Source: Rhodococcus triatomae
GTDB lineage: Bacteria > Actinomycetota > Actinomycetes > Mycobacteriales > Mycobacteriaceae
Direction of reading: 5' to 3'
Assembly: GCF_014217785.1 (NCBI RefSeq)
Contig: NZ_CP048814.1
Coordinates: 2,170,001-2,234,000, forward strand
Length of the DNA: 64,000 nucleotides
Positions 11,076 through 19,782 of this stretch are shown piece by piece. The notes below the pieces were generated by a model, which was not told the origin of the DNA, ran no database searches, and was given only the letters and a program-made list of their open reading frames with translations. Numbering within the stretch: the stretch's first letter is position 1; every line of letters starts with the position of its first letter. The position numbers and the translations under genes are program-made.

Positions 11076-12293
11076 ATGCCCGATCCCGGATCGACGAGGT
11101 ACCTCGATACCCCGTTTCGCCGCACACGTATCGGTGCGGGATCGGCGCTGACCGTACTGCTACTCGCCATCGGTGCTTGTTCTGCCGAAACGGCTCCGCC
11201 GGAAGTGGATACGCGAGAATCGACCGTCCCTGGAAAACTTGTCGACACGGCTGACGCCGAATCGTCGACCGGCACCTCGGGGAGAATCGCGTTCACGTAC
11301 ACGTCCACCGCGTTTTCCGGTGAGCCGGTCGAAGTCGAAGGGCTCGTCGACCTCCCCGATGGCACTCCTCCCGAGACCGGATTTCCGGTGATCGGGTGGG
11401 CCAACGGCAGCACCGGGTGGGCACCGGACTGTTCGCCGTTCGACCAACCGAGCCCGTTCGTCGACTCCCTTCTGGCGGAGTGGACAGAACGCGGATACGC
11501 CGTGGTTCGCACGAACTATCAAGGCTGGGACGATGGACGACCCCTACTGCACGGCAGAGCCAATGCGGAAGCGTTGATCGACGCGATCACCGCGGCACAC
11601 GAGGCCACGGGTGAGCTCACGACCGACTGGATCGCCCTGGGCCACAGCGAGGGCGGAGCCGCGGTCATGTGGGCCGCAGACCTCGCAGCCTCGTCCGATT
11701 CGCCCTTTCCACTGAAGGGAGCAGTCGCGTACGCCCCCACCGGGCCCGGCGTCGGCGACTTCCTCGAGAGGACACTCGCGGGCGAGCCGGTCCCTCAGGG
11801 CGCACAGCCGCTCATCTCGATCACCGCTCTCGGCGCTCACGTCGTGGACGACACCATCGATCTCGATCGGCTGATCACGGATGCCATGCGCCCACAACTC
11901 GACCGAGCCACCATCTCGTGCCTGCCGGACCTCGCGGAACTCCCTCAGATCCAGGCCGGCAACTACCTCCACCCCGGCACCGATGCCGACAAACTGCTGT
12001 CCTATGCCCGCGAACAAGACCCGTCTCGGGCGACCGTGCAGGTGCCGGTGGCCATCTTCCAGGGAGGCGAGGATCAGACGACGGTGACACCGGCGACCAC
12101 CGAAGCGATGATCCGAGAACTATGTGCCCGCAGTGATCTCCCCATCGAGTATCACTACTACCCGGACGCCGATCATCGATCCGTGGCCACGCTCGCTCAG
12201 GAGTCCGCTACCCCCTTCGACTTCGCTCGCACAGCCGTCGCCGGAACCACACCTTCGACCGTGTGCGGATCGGCGACGCCGACCGGCGGCTGA
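11076..12293 (+). CDS. Secreted lipoprotein, alpha/beta hydrolase of the secretory lipase (LIP) family
   Basis: A 405-residue exported esterase/lipase. The signal sequence ends in a lipobox (LLLAIGAC), so the mature enzyme should be lipid-anchored at Cys outside the membrane. The nucleophile elbow is GHSEGGAAVMWAAD, an oxyanion region resembles WANGSTGWAPDC, and a C-terminal His lies in YYPDADHRSVAT. Overall layout fits the LIP family, whose members release fatty acids from esters. ATG at 11076 was chosen because AAAGGAG lies six bases upstream; a GTG at 11055 would add seven residues before this site. It stands between the nitrate reductase and the mod genes with its own promoter region and no obvious link to nitrogen metabolism. 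Confidence 0.82.
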   Translation: MPDPGSTRYLDTPFRRTRIGAGSALTVLLLAIGACSAETAPPEVDTRESTVPGKLVDTADAESSTGTSGRIAFTYTSTAFSGEPVEVEGLVDLPDGTPPETGFPVIGWANGSTGWAPDCSPFDQPSPFVDSLLAEWTERGYAVVRTNYQGWDDGRPLLHGRANAEALIDAITAAHEATGELTTDWIALGHSEGGAAVMWAADLAASSDSPFPLKGAVAYAPTGPGVGDFLERTLAGEPVPQGAQPLISITALGAHVVDDTIDLDRLITDAMRPQLDRATISCLPDLAELPQIQAGNYLHPGTDADKLLSYAREQDPSRATVQVPVAIFQGGEDQTTVTPATTEAMIRELCARSDLPIEYHYYPDADHRSVATLAQESATPFDFARTAVAGTTPSTVCGSATPTGG

Positions 12294-12381
12294 GCAGTCT
12301 GTGCCCTGTCGAGGACCATGCCGATCAGTTCGGCCGCCGCAGCCTGGTCCATCGACCTACTTGTTAGTCGTGCATGCGGCT

Positions 12382-12396
12382 GAATATCGCGTATTC
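12382..12396 (+). promoter_or_regulatory. Inverted repeat upstream of the molybdate regulator gene
   Basis: GAATA-TCGCG-TATTC lies 47 bases before the regulator start in a locally AT-rich patch. It could be an autoregulatory operator for the HTH-TOBE protein. It does not match the Escherichia coli ModE box, and the arms are only five bases. Confidence 0.3.
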
Positions 12397-12442
12397 TTCC
12401 GCATATGAGAAATCATGCTGCAACTCGGGGAACCCGCCGCGC

Positions 12443-12850
12443 ATGACGAGTATCCGGATACGACAAGCCGCGGAACTCCTCGGCGTCAGCGACGACACCG
12501 TACGTCGGTGGATCGACGGCGGTTCACTGACGGCGCAGAAGGATCAGGCCGGCCGGATGACCATCGACGGCGCCGTGCTCGCGGAATTCGCACGCACGCA
12601 CTCCGGGAAACCGTCCGCCAATCCCCTGTCCTCCGAGAGCTCGGCCCGGAACCGGTTCACCGGCATCGTCACGGCGGTCACGACCGACGCGGTGATGGCG
12701 CAGGTCGAAATGCAGTGTGGTCCGTTCCGGGTCGTCTCGCTGATGAGCAGCGAGGCGGTGCGGGATCTCGGTCTCGAGCCCGGGCGGATCGCTGTCGCGG
12801 TGGTCAAGTCGACCACCGTCATCGTCGAGACACCCGGCACCGACACGTGA
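12443..12850 (+). CDS. Molybdate-responsive regulator: excisionase/MerR-type HTH plus TOBE (Mop) domain
   Basis: A 135-residue DNA-binding protein likely sensing molybdate. The N-terminal ~50 residues form a helix-turn-helix of the excisionase type (IRQAAELLGVSDDTVRRWID). After a Ser/Pro-rich linker, a single Mop/TOBE domain follows (ARNRFTGIVTAVTTDAVMAQ to VAVVKSTTVIVETPG), the fold that binds oxyanions in ModE, ModC and molbindins. It lies 30 bases upstream of modA on the same strand, so it probably belongs to the mod transcription unit or regulates it. ATG at 12443 starts the conserved HTH directly; an upstream in-frame start would add 23 unlikely residues. Fusion of an excisionase HTH to a Mop domain is common in actinobacteria. 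Confidence 0.85.
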   Translation: MTSIRIRQAAELLGVSDDTVRRWIDGGSLTAQKDQAGRMTIDGAVLAEFARTHSGKPSANPLSSESSARNRFTGIVTAVTTDAVMAQVEMQCGPFRVVSLMSSEAVRDLGLEPGRIAVAVVKSTTVIVETPGTDT

Positions 12851-12880
12851 CCGGGCGTCGCTACAGGGAGTGAGTGGCCG

Positions 12881-13708
12881 ATGAGGTCGAATATCGAGCG
12901 CAGCGTCGTCCGGCGCACAGGTGCCCGGCGGGTGGGAGGTGTTCTCGCTGCCGCCGTGATGGCGGTGGCGGTATCGGCCGCGTGTGCATCGGACGATTCC
13001 GGCGAGTCGGCGGCGACGACGGAATCCGCTGCGGGCGAGAGTATCACCGTGTTCGCCGCGGCCTCGTTGAAGAACACGTTCACCGAGATCGGGGAACTGT
13101 ACGAGGCGGAGAACCCCGGATCCAGTGTGGAGTTCAACTTCGCCGGGTCCTCCGATCTGGTGGCGCAGCTCCAGCAGGGTGCCTCCGCCGACGTGTTCGC
13201 CTCGGCCGACACGGCGAACATGACGAAGGCGACCGACTCGGGACTCGTCGACGGTGAGCCGGTGGACTTCGCATCCAACACACTCACCATCGTTGTCGCG
13301 CCGGGCAATCCGAAGGGCATCACCGCGCTCGCCGATCTGACCGCCGACGGCACCCTGTTGGTGACCTGCGCCCAGCAGGTGCCGTGCGGGGCCGCGACGA
13401 CCAAGGTCGAGGAGGCTGCCGGGGTCGACCTGACGCCCGTCAGTGAGGAATCCTCCGTCACCGACGTGCTGAACAAGGTGACGAGTGGACAGGCGGACGC
13501 CGGTCTGGTGTACGTCACGGACGCGGCTTCCGCCGGTGACCAGGTCACCGAGGTGCCGTTCGTGGAATCGGACGGAGTGGTCAACGTGTACCCGATCGCG
13601 GTGCTGTCGGACTCCGGCTCGTCCGCCTCCGCGCAGGCATTCGCCGACCTGGTGACCGGAGCGCAGGGCCGTGCCGTTCTCGAGGAAGCAGGATTCGCCC
13701 AGCCGTGA
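12881..13708 (+). CDS. modA: Molybdate ABC transporter, substrate-binding lipoprotein
   Basis: Captures molybdate (or tungstate) outside the membrane for ModBC. Residues 1-~36 form a signal with lipobox-like VSAACASDD. The mature protein shows the family start [20 protein letters not shown], the oxyanion-contact region [28 protein letters not shown], and the second lobe with ALADL and AGLVYVTDA. Its 275-residue length is typical. ATG at 12881 follows AGGGAGTGAG. The stop overlaps the modB start (GTGA), indicating translational coupling. The Ser/Thr/Glu-rich stretch after the lipidated Cys is a flexible tether. Confidence 0.95.
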   Translation: MRSNIERSVVRRTGARRVGGVLAAAVMAVAVSAACASDDSGESAATTESAAGESITVFAAASLKNTFTEIGELYEAENPGSSVEFNFAGSSDLVAQLQQGASADVFASADTANMTKATDSGLVDGEPVDFASNTLTIVVAPGNPKGITALADLTADGTLLVTCAQQVPCGAATTKVEEAAGVDLTPVSEESSVTDVLNKVTSGQADAGLVYVTDAASAGDQVTEVPFVESDGVVNVYPIAVLSDSGSSASAQAFADLVTGAQGRAVLEEAGFAQP

Positions 13709-14511
13709 TCTCCCGCCGAGCGCCTGCCGTCCCGTCCGGGCTGCCTGCCTGGATCTTCGTGCCGGCGGCGCTCGGCGGCCTCTTCGTGATACTCCCGCTG
13801 GTGGCGATGCTCGCCAGTGTCGACTGGTCGCGGTTCGGTGAACTCGTCACGTCCGAGTCCTCGGTGGCGGCACTGCAACTCAGTCTGAAGACGGCGTCGG
13901 CGAGCACCGTGATCTGCATCCTCCTGGGAGTGCCCATGGCTGCCGTGCTGGCGCGTAGCGCGTTTCCCGGCTTGCAGATCCTGCGTTCGCTGGTCCTGCT
14001 CCCCCTGGTCCTGCCGCCGGTGGTCGGTGGCATCGCCCTGCTCTACACCTTCGGTCGGCGCGGGCTCATCGGGCAGCATCTCGAGGTGGCCGGCATCAGC
14101 ATCGCCTTCACCACCGCAGCCGTCGTTCTCGCCCAGACGTTCGTCTCGCTGCCGTTCCTCGTCGTCAGCCTGGAAGGTGCACTCCGCACGGCCGGCCGGA
14201 GGTACGAGGATGTCGCCGCGACCCTCGGTGCCCGCCCCACCACGGTGTTCCGTCGAGTGACCCTCCCCCTGGTTCTCCCCGGACTCGCCTCGGGTGCGGT
14301 GCTGTCGTTCGCGCGGGCACTGGGCGAGTTCGGTGCCACCCTGACGTTCGCGGGCAGTCTGCAAGGGGTGACCCGGACCCTGCCGCTCGAGATCTACCTC
14401 CAGCGGGAGACCGATGCGGATGCCGCGGTGGCGCTGTCCCTGGTGTTGGTGGTGGTCGCGGTCGTCGTGGTGATCGCGTCCCGCGCTTTCACGCGGTGGT
14501 CGACATGGTGA
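13705..14511 (+). CDS. modB: Molybdate ABC transporter, permease
   Basis: Membrane subunit of the molybdate importer, 268 residues with about six hydrophobic helices (for example [20 protein letters not shown] and [20 protein letters not shown]). The cytoplasmic EAA loop that docks ModC is clear: [20 protein letters not shown] followed by [17 protein letters not shown]. Start GTG at 13705 overlaps the modA stop and the 3' end overlaps modC by seven bases, so all three subunits are translationally coupled. Confidence 0.95.
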   Translation: MISRRAPAVPSGLPAWIFVPAALGGLFVILPLVAMLASVDWSRFGELVTSESSVAALQLSLKTASASTVICILLGVPMAAVLARSAFPGLQILRSLVLLPLVLPPVVGGIALLYTFGRRGLIGQHLEVAGISIAFTTAAVVLAQTFVSLPFLVVSLEGALRTAGRRYEDVAATLGARPTTVFRRVTLPLVLPGLASGAVLSFARALGEFGATLTFAGSLQGVTRTLPLEIYLQRETDADAAVALSLVLVVVAVVVVIASRAFTRWSTW

Positions 14512-15599
14512 CCGCCTCGTCCCTGACCGTGCGAGCGGCGGTGCCGGCCCGTGGATTCGACGTCGATCTCGAGGTGGGACCCGGTGAGGTGGTCGCGGTT
14601 CTGGGGCCCAACGGGGCCGGTAAGTCGACCCTGCTGTCGGTGCTGTCCGGCCTGCTCCGGCCGGACAGCGGCCGTATCGTGTTGGACGGCCGCACGCTCA
14701 CGGACACGGATGCGGGAGTGAGTGTGCCCGCGCATCGCCGGTCGGTGGCGATGCTCGCTCAGCAGCCACTGCTGTTCCCGCACCTGGCGGCCGCCGCCAA
14801 CGTCGCCTTCGCGCCGCGAGCAGCGGGCCTCGGGCGCCGTGCCTCCCGGGAGGCGGCCCACACGTGGCTCGAGGCCGTGGACGCACTGGACCTCGCTCGC
14901 AGGCGCCCCCATCAGCTGTCCGGTGGCCAGGCACAGCGGGTGGCGGTCGCGCGCGCACTGGCCGCGGATCCGAGGGTGCTCCTGTTGGACGAGCCCCTCG
15001 CGGCCCTCGACGTCTCCGCGGCCCCGGCTGTCCGCGCGCTGCTGCGGGACGTGCTCCGGTCCGGCGAGCGGATCGCGTTCGTCGTCACCCACGATGTACT
15101 GGACGCCTTGGCGCTGGCGGACCGCGCGGTGGTGATCGAGGCCGGGCACATCGCCGAGGCGGGGACGGTCCGCGACGTATTGAGCCGCCCGCGCAGCGAC
15201 TTCGCGGCACGGATCGCCGGGCTGAATCTGTTGGCGGGAGAGGTGGTGCGCGGAGGTGCGGGCCGGGGCGAGGGATTGACGAGTGCCGACGGGGTTTTCG
15301 TGCACGGTGTGGTGGACGCGCACTGCGGGGCGGGGGATCCCGGGGTCGCCGTGTTCGCTCCGCACGCGGTCGCCGTCTACACGTCGGCTCCGGAAGGCAG
15401 CCCGCGCAACGTCTTCGAGGTGACCGTCCGTGAACTCGAGGCCAGGGGCTCCGTCGTTCTGGTGACCGGTGCGGTCGGCGCGACCACGGTGGCGGCCGAG
15501 ATCACCGCGGGTTCGGCGGCGGACCTCGACCTCGTTCCGGGCGCGCGGGTGCACTTCGTGGTCAAGGCCACGGAGGTGGCGGTGCACGCGAGAAAATGA
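14505..15599 (+). CDS. modC: Molybdate ABC transporter, ATP-binding protein
   Basis: ATPase driving molybdate import. Walker A is [11 protein letters not shown], the signature is [15 protein letters not shown], Walker B is [11 protein letters not shown] and the switch His is in [11 protein letters not shown]. After residue ~290 a TOBE domain ([20 protein letters not shown] to [11 protein letters not shown]) gives the usual ~364-residue length. Three nearby starts are possible: GTG 14496, ATG 14505 and GTG 14508, the last making a GTGA overlap with modB; ATG 14505 is used here. The Mop-type domains in both ModC and the upstream regulator support molybdate as the substrate. Confidence 0.94.
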   Translation: MVTASSLTVRAAVPARGFDVDLEVGPGEVVAVLGPNGAGKSTLLSVLSGLLRPDSGRIVLDGRTLTDTDAGVSVPAHRRSVAMLAQQPLLFPHLAAAANVAFAPRAAGLGRRASREAAHTWLEAVDALDLARRRPHQLSGGQAQRVAVARALAADPRVLLLDEPLAALDVSAAPAVRALLRDVLRSGERIAFVVTHDVLDALALADRAVVIEAGHIAEAGTVRDVLSRPRSDFAARIAGLNLLAGEVVRGGAGRGEGLTSADGVFVHGVVDAHCGAGDPGVAVFAPHAVAVYTSAPEGSPRNVFEVTVRELEARGSVVLVTGAVGATTVAAEITAGSAADLDLVPGARVHFVVKATEVAVHARK

Positions 15600-15608
15600 C
15601 GCGCCCCG

Positions 15609-15652
15609 GTTCGATCCGTTCGAATTCGCTGCGTCAGCGCACCGGATCGAAC
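15609..15652. terminator. Inverted repeat between convergent modC and a small secreted gene
   Basis: GTTCGATCCG (15609-15618) pairs perfectly with CGGATCGAAC (15643-15652) across a 24-base loop. It lies just after modC and reaches into the last codons of the opposing gene, a suitable place for a bidirectional terminator. The long loop and absence of T-tracts lower confidence. Confidence 0.4.
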
Positions 15653-15987
15653 GGGTTGAATGCGAAGACCGGTCGCAGGCCGGCCAACGGGCCTTCGGCG
15701 GGGGTCACCCGCCACACGCCGTGCGGACCGTCCGGCCCGTGCTGGACGCAGTGGAAGACCTCGCCCCGGAACACATGGCACCAGATCGGCGCGGCCGTGC
15801 CGTGGGGGCTGAGAATCAACGGGTACGCCGAGCGTTCGGCGAAGGCACCCGGGTCCCAGGGTGCAACGAATCGTTCCGTCACGTCGAACGGCCCGGTCGA
15901 ATCGGGTTGCGCTGCGGCTGTCGGTGTGGCGCCGAAGACGCCACCGAGGAGGAGTGCGGCGGTGGCCAGCGCTCGTTTCGTCATCAT
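15634..15987 (-). CDS. Small secreted protein of unknown function
   Basis: Not recognised as a named family. It has 117 residues with a clear Sec signal peptide (MTKRALATAALLLGGVFGAT, then PTAAAQ) and a mature region of about 85 residues. Two cysteines (WCHVFRGEVFHC) are placed to form a disulfide after export. Aromatic and proline content is high and no transmembrane helix remains after cleavage. Two adjacent ATG codons at 15987 and 15984 are both possible. It is monocistronic, convergent with modC. Its low complexity and size suggest a wall-associated or extracellular protein, which is inference only. Confidence 0.7.
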   Translation of the reverse strand: MMTKRALATAALLLGGVFGATPTAAAQPDSTGPFDVTERFVAPWDPGAFAERSAYPLILSPHGTAAPIWCHVFRGEVFHCVQHGPDGPHGVWRVTPAEGPLAGLRPVFAFNPFDPVR

Positions 15988-16186
15988 GGTCCTTGATTCC
16001 TTCCGCCGTCACCCCGCGCCGGTACGTAAGTAATGTCGGCCGTGCAGGTGGTGTCGTTACCGACCTCGAGCCCCCGCGGGCACGACACAGCCCCGAGAAC
16101 TCCCCGGGCCGCCGGAGCCCGCGGTCATGGCTCGACGTGTGCGGGAAGGGTGCAGGTGCCCGGCTATGCCGGAATGCTCATGGTCC

Positions 16187-17755
16187 TCACCCGATCTCGG
16201 CGTGCATGAGATAGACGTTGTACGTGTCCCAGTGCGAGAGCGTGAAGTACAGGTCGTCGGGAGTGGACCAGGGGTGCAGGAATCCGCCGTACGACGAGGG
16301 GTAGTCGTAGGTCTCGACCAGACGGGCACGTTCGGACCAGGCGCCCTGCGGCGTGGTCGCCTCCCGGAGCACGATCGCACCGGCACCGAGATCCAGATAG
16401 GCCATCTGCCACACGTCGCGTTCGGCGTCGTAGCGCACGGAGAGCTCACTGGCGGTGCCGTCGACGACGGGGGTGGCCAGGTGCTCGACGACGGGGACCC
16501 AGTGCCCGGCCACCCAGTACTGGTACGCGGACGGGTTGAGCACGTCCGCGGTGGGTACGCGGGCGAGGCCCACCGAACCCATCCGGCCGTTCGGGGTGCC
16601 GAAGACGTACACGTGATCGCCCTGCGGGACCATCGCCGCGACCTGGAAGCGTCCCAGGCCGAAGATGTTGTGCCACTTGGCGTGCTGGTCCTTGGTCCAG
16701 GTTTGACCGTTGTCGTCGGAGTACGCGATACCGCCGTGGTTCGTGTACCACATGCCGGGCACGACGCTCCACCGCCGCACCGACATGTAGCTCATGTACT
16801 GACGGTCACCGATCGCGAACCCGGAGGTGGGAATCGTCGTCGTCTCGTAGTTGCGGACGTGCCGGGAGTCGAGGATCTCGGCGGCGTGGCAGCGGCTGCC
16901 CTGCACCATCGAGTCGATGGTCATGCCGTCGGAGAGGTCGGTGTCCGTGCTGTGCCCGAGGACGTTGCTGCGCCAATCCTCTCCGTTGGCGCCCGGCGGA
17001 CGCCAGTCCAGGCCGAACGTGTCACCGAAGGCGACGGCCACCTCGCCCGGCGCGCTCTCCCAGATGATGCCCAGATCGGTTCCGGAGACCTGCCACCGCT
17101 TGTCGGTGCGGTTCTCCGAGCCGGGGCCGGTCAACTGCGAGACGAGCCGGACGTCACGGACGTCGGGAGTGGGCGGTGCCGCGACCGTCCCGGCAGGCTC
17201 GATCGGCGGGAGGAGGAACGGTGGTGCCGGCTGCGGCTCGGGCGCGGGGTTGTCGCTGGGGACGGGGATCGGGATGGTCTCCGGCTGGGGCACGATCTCG
17301 ATCCGCGGGAGGCCGAGGTCGGCGGAACCGGACGATCCCGAGGATCCGTGGGAACCGGACGATCCCGTGTCCCCGGCCTCGTCGGGTTCCTCGCTGCGAT
17401 CGGTGAGATCCGGGCAGGGGTTCGCACAGGGATCGTCGGGGAGCTGTTGCTCGACCCGGGTGAGATCGGGAGCGGGACCGGGCTCCGGCACGGGGACGAA
17501 TTCCGGATAGGGCAGCGGGATCTGGATCGCGTCCGGCAACGGAGGCAGCGGCAGGCCGGGAACCGGATCCGGAGCGGGCGGCCGTGCCGGGTTCAGCCCG
17601 GTTTCACCGCACGAGTTGACCGGGAGCCATCCGGTGGGCGCGGCCTGCGCCGTCGACATTCCCACGGCCACGGGAAGGGCAGTGGCGACCAGGGTGGCGG
17701 CGACGGCCAGGCAGAGCGGCGGCCGATCCAGCGGTGGTCGAACTCGGAATGTCAC
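16187..17755 (-). CDS. Secreted DUF4185 domain protein
   Basis: A 522-residue exported protein. The N-terminal signal (LAVAATLVATALPVAVGMST, AQAAP) precedes a ~120-residue Pro/Glu/Asp-rich low-complexity region (for example PPAPDPVPGLPLPPLPDAIQ). The C-terminal ~350 residues match DUF4185, with a beta-propeller-like, carbohydrate-enzyme-like pattern: WQVSGTDLGIIWES, VAVAFGDTFG, SNVLGHSTDTDLSDGM, GIAYSDDNGQTW, WQMAYLDLGAGAIV. Related proteins are exported in Mycobacteriales; catalytic activity is unproven. GTG at 17755 is chosen because GAGGAG lies six bases upstream and the signal peptide begins properly; longer starts lack a site. It is divergent from the calcium-loop protein gene. Confidence 0.8.
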   Translation of the reverse strand: MTFRVRPPLDRPPLCLAVAATLVATALPVAVGMSTAQAAPTGWLPVNSCGETGLNPARPPAPDPVPGLPLPPLPDAIQIPLPYPEFVPVPEPGPAPDLTRVEQQLPDDPCANPCPDLTDRSEEPDEAGDTGSSGSHGSSGSSGSADLGLPRIEIVPQPETIPIPVPSDNPAPEPQPAPPFLLPPIEPAGTVAAPPTPDVRDVRLVSQLTGPGSENRTDKRWQVSGTDLGIIWESAPGEVAVAFGDTFGLDWRPPGANGEDWRSNVLGHSTDTDLSDGMTIDSMVQGSRCHAAEILDSRHVRNYETTTIPTSGFAIGDRQYMSYMSVRRWSVVPGMWYTNHGGIAYSDDNGQTWTKDQHAKWHNIFGLGRFQVAAMVPQGDHVYVFGTPNGRMGSVGLARVPTADVLNPSAYQYWVAGHWVPVVEHLATPVVDGTASELSVRYDAERDVWQMAYLDLGAGAIVLREATTPQGAWSERARLVETYDYPSSYGGFLHPWSTPDDLYFTLSHWDTYNVYLMHAEIG

Positions 17756-17796
17756 GCGCGTCTCCTCGGGGGTTCTTGGCATCGAAGCTAACACCG

Positions 17797-17844
17797 GCCC
17801 GGACGTTCCGGGCGAAAGGGACCCTTCCGGCGATTCCGGAATCG
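17797..17844. promoter_or_regulatory. Two palindromes in the divergent DUF4185 / calcium-loop gene region
   Basis: GCCCGGA-CGT-TCCGGGC (17797-17813) and the perfect 14-mer CGATTCCGGAATCG (17831-17844) both lie in the 128-base gap between divergent genes. Either could be a regulator site; no cognate regulator is adjacent. GC-rich genomes produce such palindromes by chance, so confidence is low. Confidence 0.3.
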
Positions 17845-17883
17845 GGCGGAACCGTCTGCCGCCCCGGTGCGTCCAATGCCTGT

Positions 17884-18453
17884 ATGGACCCTTTGGAACC
17901 CGTCGAGTACTCGTTCGGAACCGGTCACGGCGAGCCCACCAGCTGGTCGTCCGTACCGGACCTGATCGTCGGTGGCGGTTCGGTACCGAACGCGGTGCGG
18001 CTGGACTTCGACGGCGACGGGCTCCTCGACGACGCGATGTGGGATTCGGACGGCGACGGCATCGCGGATCACTCGATCCTCGACGTCGATCTGGAGGAGT
18101 CGGGTTGGGACGAACTCGGTCTCGACGCCGCGGGCGAGCAGGCTCGGTACTTCACCGATCCGTCCGGTGCCGGAACGTGGAATCTGGAGGTCCAGGGCCC
18201 GGAGCGGGCCGCACCGGAGTCCACCGAGCAGGGCCTCGACGAGCAGCGGTCGGACGAGGCGGCGCCCGGCGTGCCCGTCCCCGCACCGGCCGCCGCACAC
18301 GAGCCCCGACTGCCCGAAACCCGGACGGTGGGGGTTACCGGGATGGCGGAGCCCGCGTCCGTGCCGACGACGGCGGACGTCCATCTGGCGCGCGGCCGAG
18401 AGTTCGGGGTGGACGAGCCGGAGGACCGCGGCCCGGTCACCGTCGGGAGTTGA
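17884..18453 (+). CDS. Small acidic protein with calcium-type DxDxDG loops (DUF6802-like)
   Basis: A 189-residue protein without a signal peptide. Residues ~35-65 hold two consecutive Asp-rich loops, DFDGDGLLDDAMWDSDGDG and then IADHS, which resemble the calcium loops of thrombospondin type-3 or dockerin repeats. A third degenerate copy (DVDLEESGWDELG) follows, and a conserved Tyr/Phe-Thr-Asp-Pro segment precedes a Pro/Glu/Ala-rich disordered tail. Similar short actinobacterial proteins are grouped under DUF6802; this assignment is from memory of the family pattern. ATG at 17884 is used because the upstream in-frame extension is not protein-like. The 3' end overlaps the convergent MFS gene by 17 bases. 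Confidence 0.7.
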   Translation: MDPLEPVEYSFGTGHGEPTSWSSVPDLIVGGGSVPNAVRLDFDGDGLLDDAMWDSDGDGIADHSILDVDLEESGWDELGLDAAGEQARYFTDPSGAGTWNLEVQGPERAAPESTEQGLDEQRSDEAAPGVPVPAPAAAHEPRLPETRTVGVTGMAEPASVPTTADVHLARGREFGVDEPEDRGPVTVGS

Positions 18454-19726
18454 GCGCCACCGCCACCAGGCCCGCCGCGTAGCAGCCGGCACCGGCCAGG
18501 ACCAGTCCGGGACTGTGGCCGTCGGGTGCGATCACCGTGGCTGCCGCGGCGATCGACGCGAGGAACGCCAGGTTGAACACGGTGTCCTGCAACGCGAACA
18601 CCTGTCCGCGCCGGGCGTCGTCGATCTCGATCTGCATGGAAGCGTCACCGCTCAGCTTGATGCACTGGCCCGCGAATCCGAGGAAGAGGGCGCTCACCAG
18701 CAGCAACCCCTGATCGAGTATCGGGACGAGGGTGGCCTGGACGGTCAGGGTGAGAACGAGACCCGAGACGACCGTCCGGGGACGCCCGATCCGTGGGACG
18801 AGGAAGGGGGTCGTCGCCGCGGCGGCGAGCATCCCCGTCGCGGTGGCGGCCACGGCGAGGCCGAATCCCGCGAAGCCGGCCGGGAGCATGCTGTCCGGAT
18901 CGTCCACCCGCAGTACCAGGATCATGACGAGGGTGTTGATGCCGAAGACGACACGGTGTGCGCCGATACCGATCATCGCGGTGGTGACGCCGCGCGATTC
19001 CCAGACCGCCGTCGCGCCGGTCTTCAGTCCGGCGGCGACGGCGCGCACTGCGCTGCGGCGAACCTTCTCCCCGATGTCCGGGCCGAGTTGGCGGCGGGGG
19101 AAGCTGCCCGCCGCGAGTGCGCCCAGAACCGATCCGGCGGCGGCGAAGGCGACCGCGAACCCGGATCCCCTGTCGCCCGCCCCGACGATGCCGATCACGG
19201 TCACGGCGGCACCGGCGCCCAGAGCCGCGACCGCGGTGCCGGCCGTGACGAGCACGGAATTGGTGGGTACGAGCCAGGATTGACGGACCACCCGGGGCAG
19301 TGAGGCCGATACGCCGGCGAGAACGAACCGACTGACACCGACGGCGGCGAGCGCGAGCACGAACAGGGGCGTCTCCCCGGCCCCGGCGAACAGCAGTGCC
19401 GCCGTGGCCAGGATCAGCACCCCGCGCAGGACGTTCGCCCACAGCAGGACGAAGCGGCGGTCCCAGCGGTCGAGGAGCGCCCCGGCGAACGGTCCGACCA
19501 CCGAGTACGGGAGCAGGAGTACGGCGAAGCCCGCGGCGATGGCAGTGGGGTCGGTGTGCCGTTCCGGGTTGAACAGGATGGCGCCGCCGAGCGCCGCCTG
19601 GAACATCCCGTCCCCGAACTGACTGGCGAAGCGGACCAGGGTGAGTCGGCCGAGGCCGGGCGAGTGACGCAGCGTGTGAAGGGCATTGCGGACGGCTTGC
19701 CGTCGGCGCCCGCGCTGCGTCTCCAT
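18437..19726 (-). CDS. MFS transporter (Rv0037c-like)
   Basis: A 429-residue membrane protein with about 12 hydrophobic helices. The N-terminal half contains LRHSPGLGRLTLVRFASQFG and the MFS loop GALLDRWDRRFVLLWANVLR (family motif GxLaDRxGRR). The C-terminal half includes PFLVPRIGRPRTVVSGLVLT. The substrate is unknown. The start METQRGRRRQ at 19726 leaves a short basic cytosolic tail before helix 1; the frame stays open much farther upstream, but only opposite the next gene. In mycobacteria the corresponding MFS gene neighbours the yqgE-type gene Rv0038. Here an epimerase/TetR pair lies between them. Confidence 0.85.
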   Translation of the reverse strand: METQRGRRRQAVRNALHTLRHSPGLGRLTLVRFASQFGDGMFQAALGGAILFNPERHTDPTAIAAGFAVLLLPYSVVGPFAGALLDRWDRRFVLLWANVLRGVLILATAALLFAGAGETPLFVLALAAVGVSRFVLAGVSASLPRVVRQSWLVPTNSVLVTAGTAVAALGAGAAVTVIGIVGAGDRGSGFAVAFAAAGSVLGALAAGSFPRRQLGPDIGEKVRRSAVRAVAAGLKTGATAVWESRGVTTAMIGIGAHRVVFGINTLVMILVLRVDDPDSMLPAGFAGFGLAVAATATGMLAAAATTPFLVPRIGRPRTVVSGLVLTLTVQATLVPILDQGLLLVSALFLGFAGQCIKLSGDASMQIEIDDARRGQVFALQDTVFNLAFLASIAAAATVIAPDGHSPGLVLAGAGCYAAGLVAVALNSRR

Positions 19727-19782
19727 TCGGACGAGCCTATCGGCAGCCCGGTCGGCCGCCGGAGCCCGTCTCGACGCGATCG

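Noticed and set aside
12294..12442. Molybdenum cofactor riboswitch before the mod genes
   Set aside because: No conserved stem arrangement was recognised, and the regulator has a Mop domain that can sense molybdate itself.
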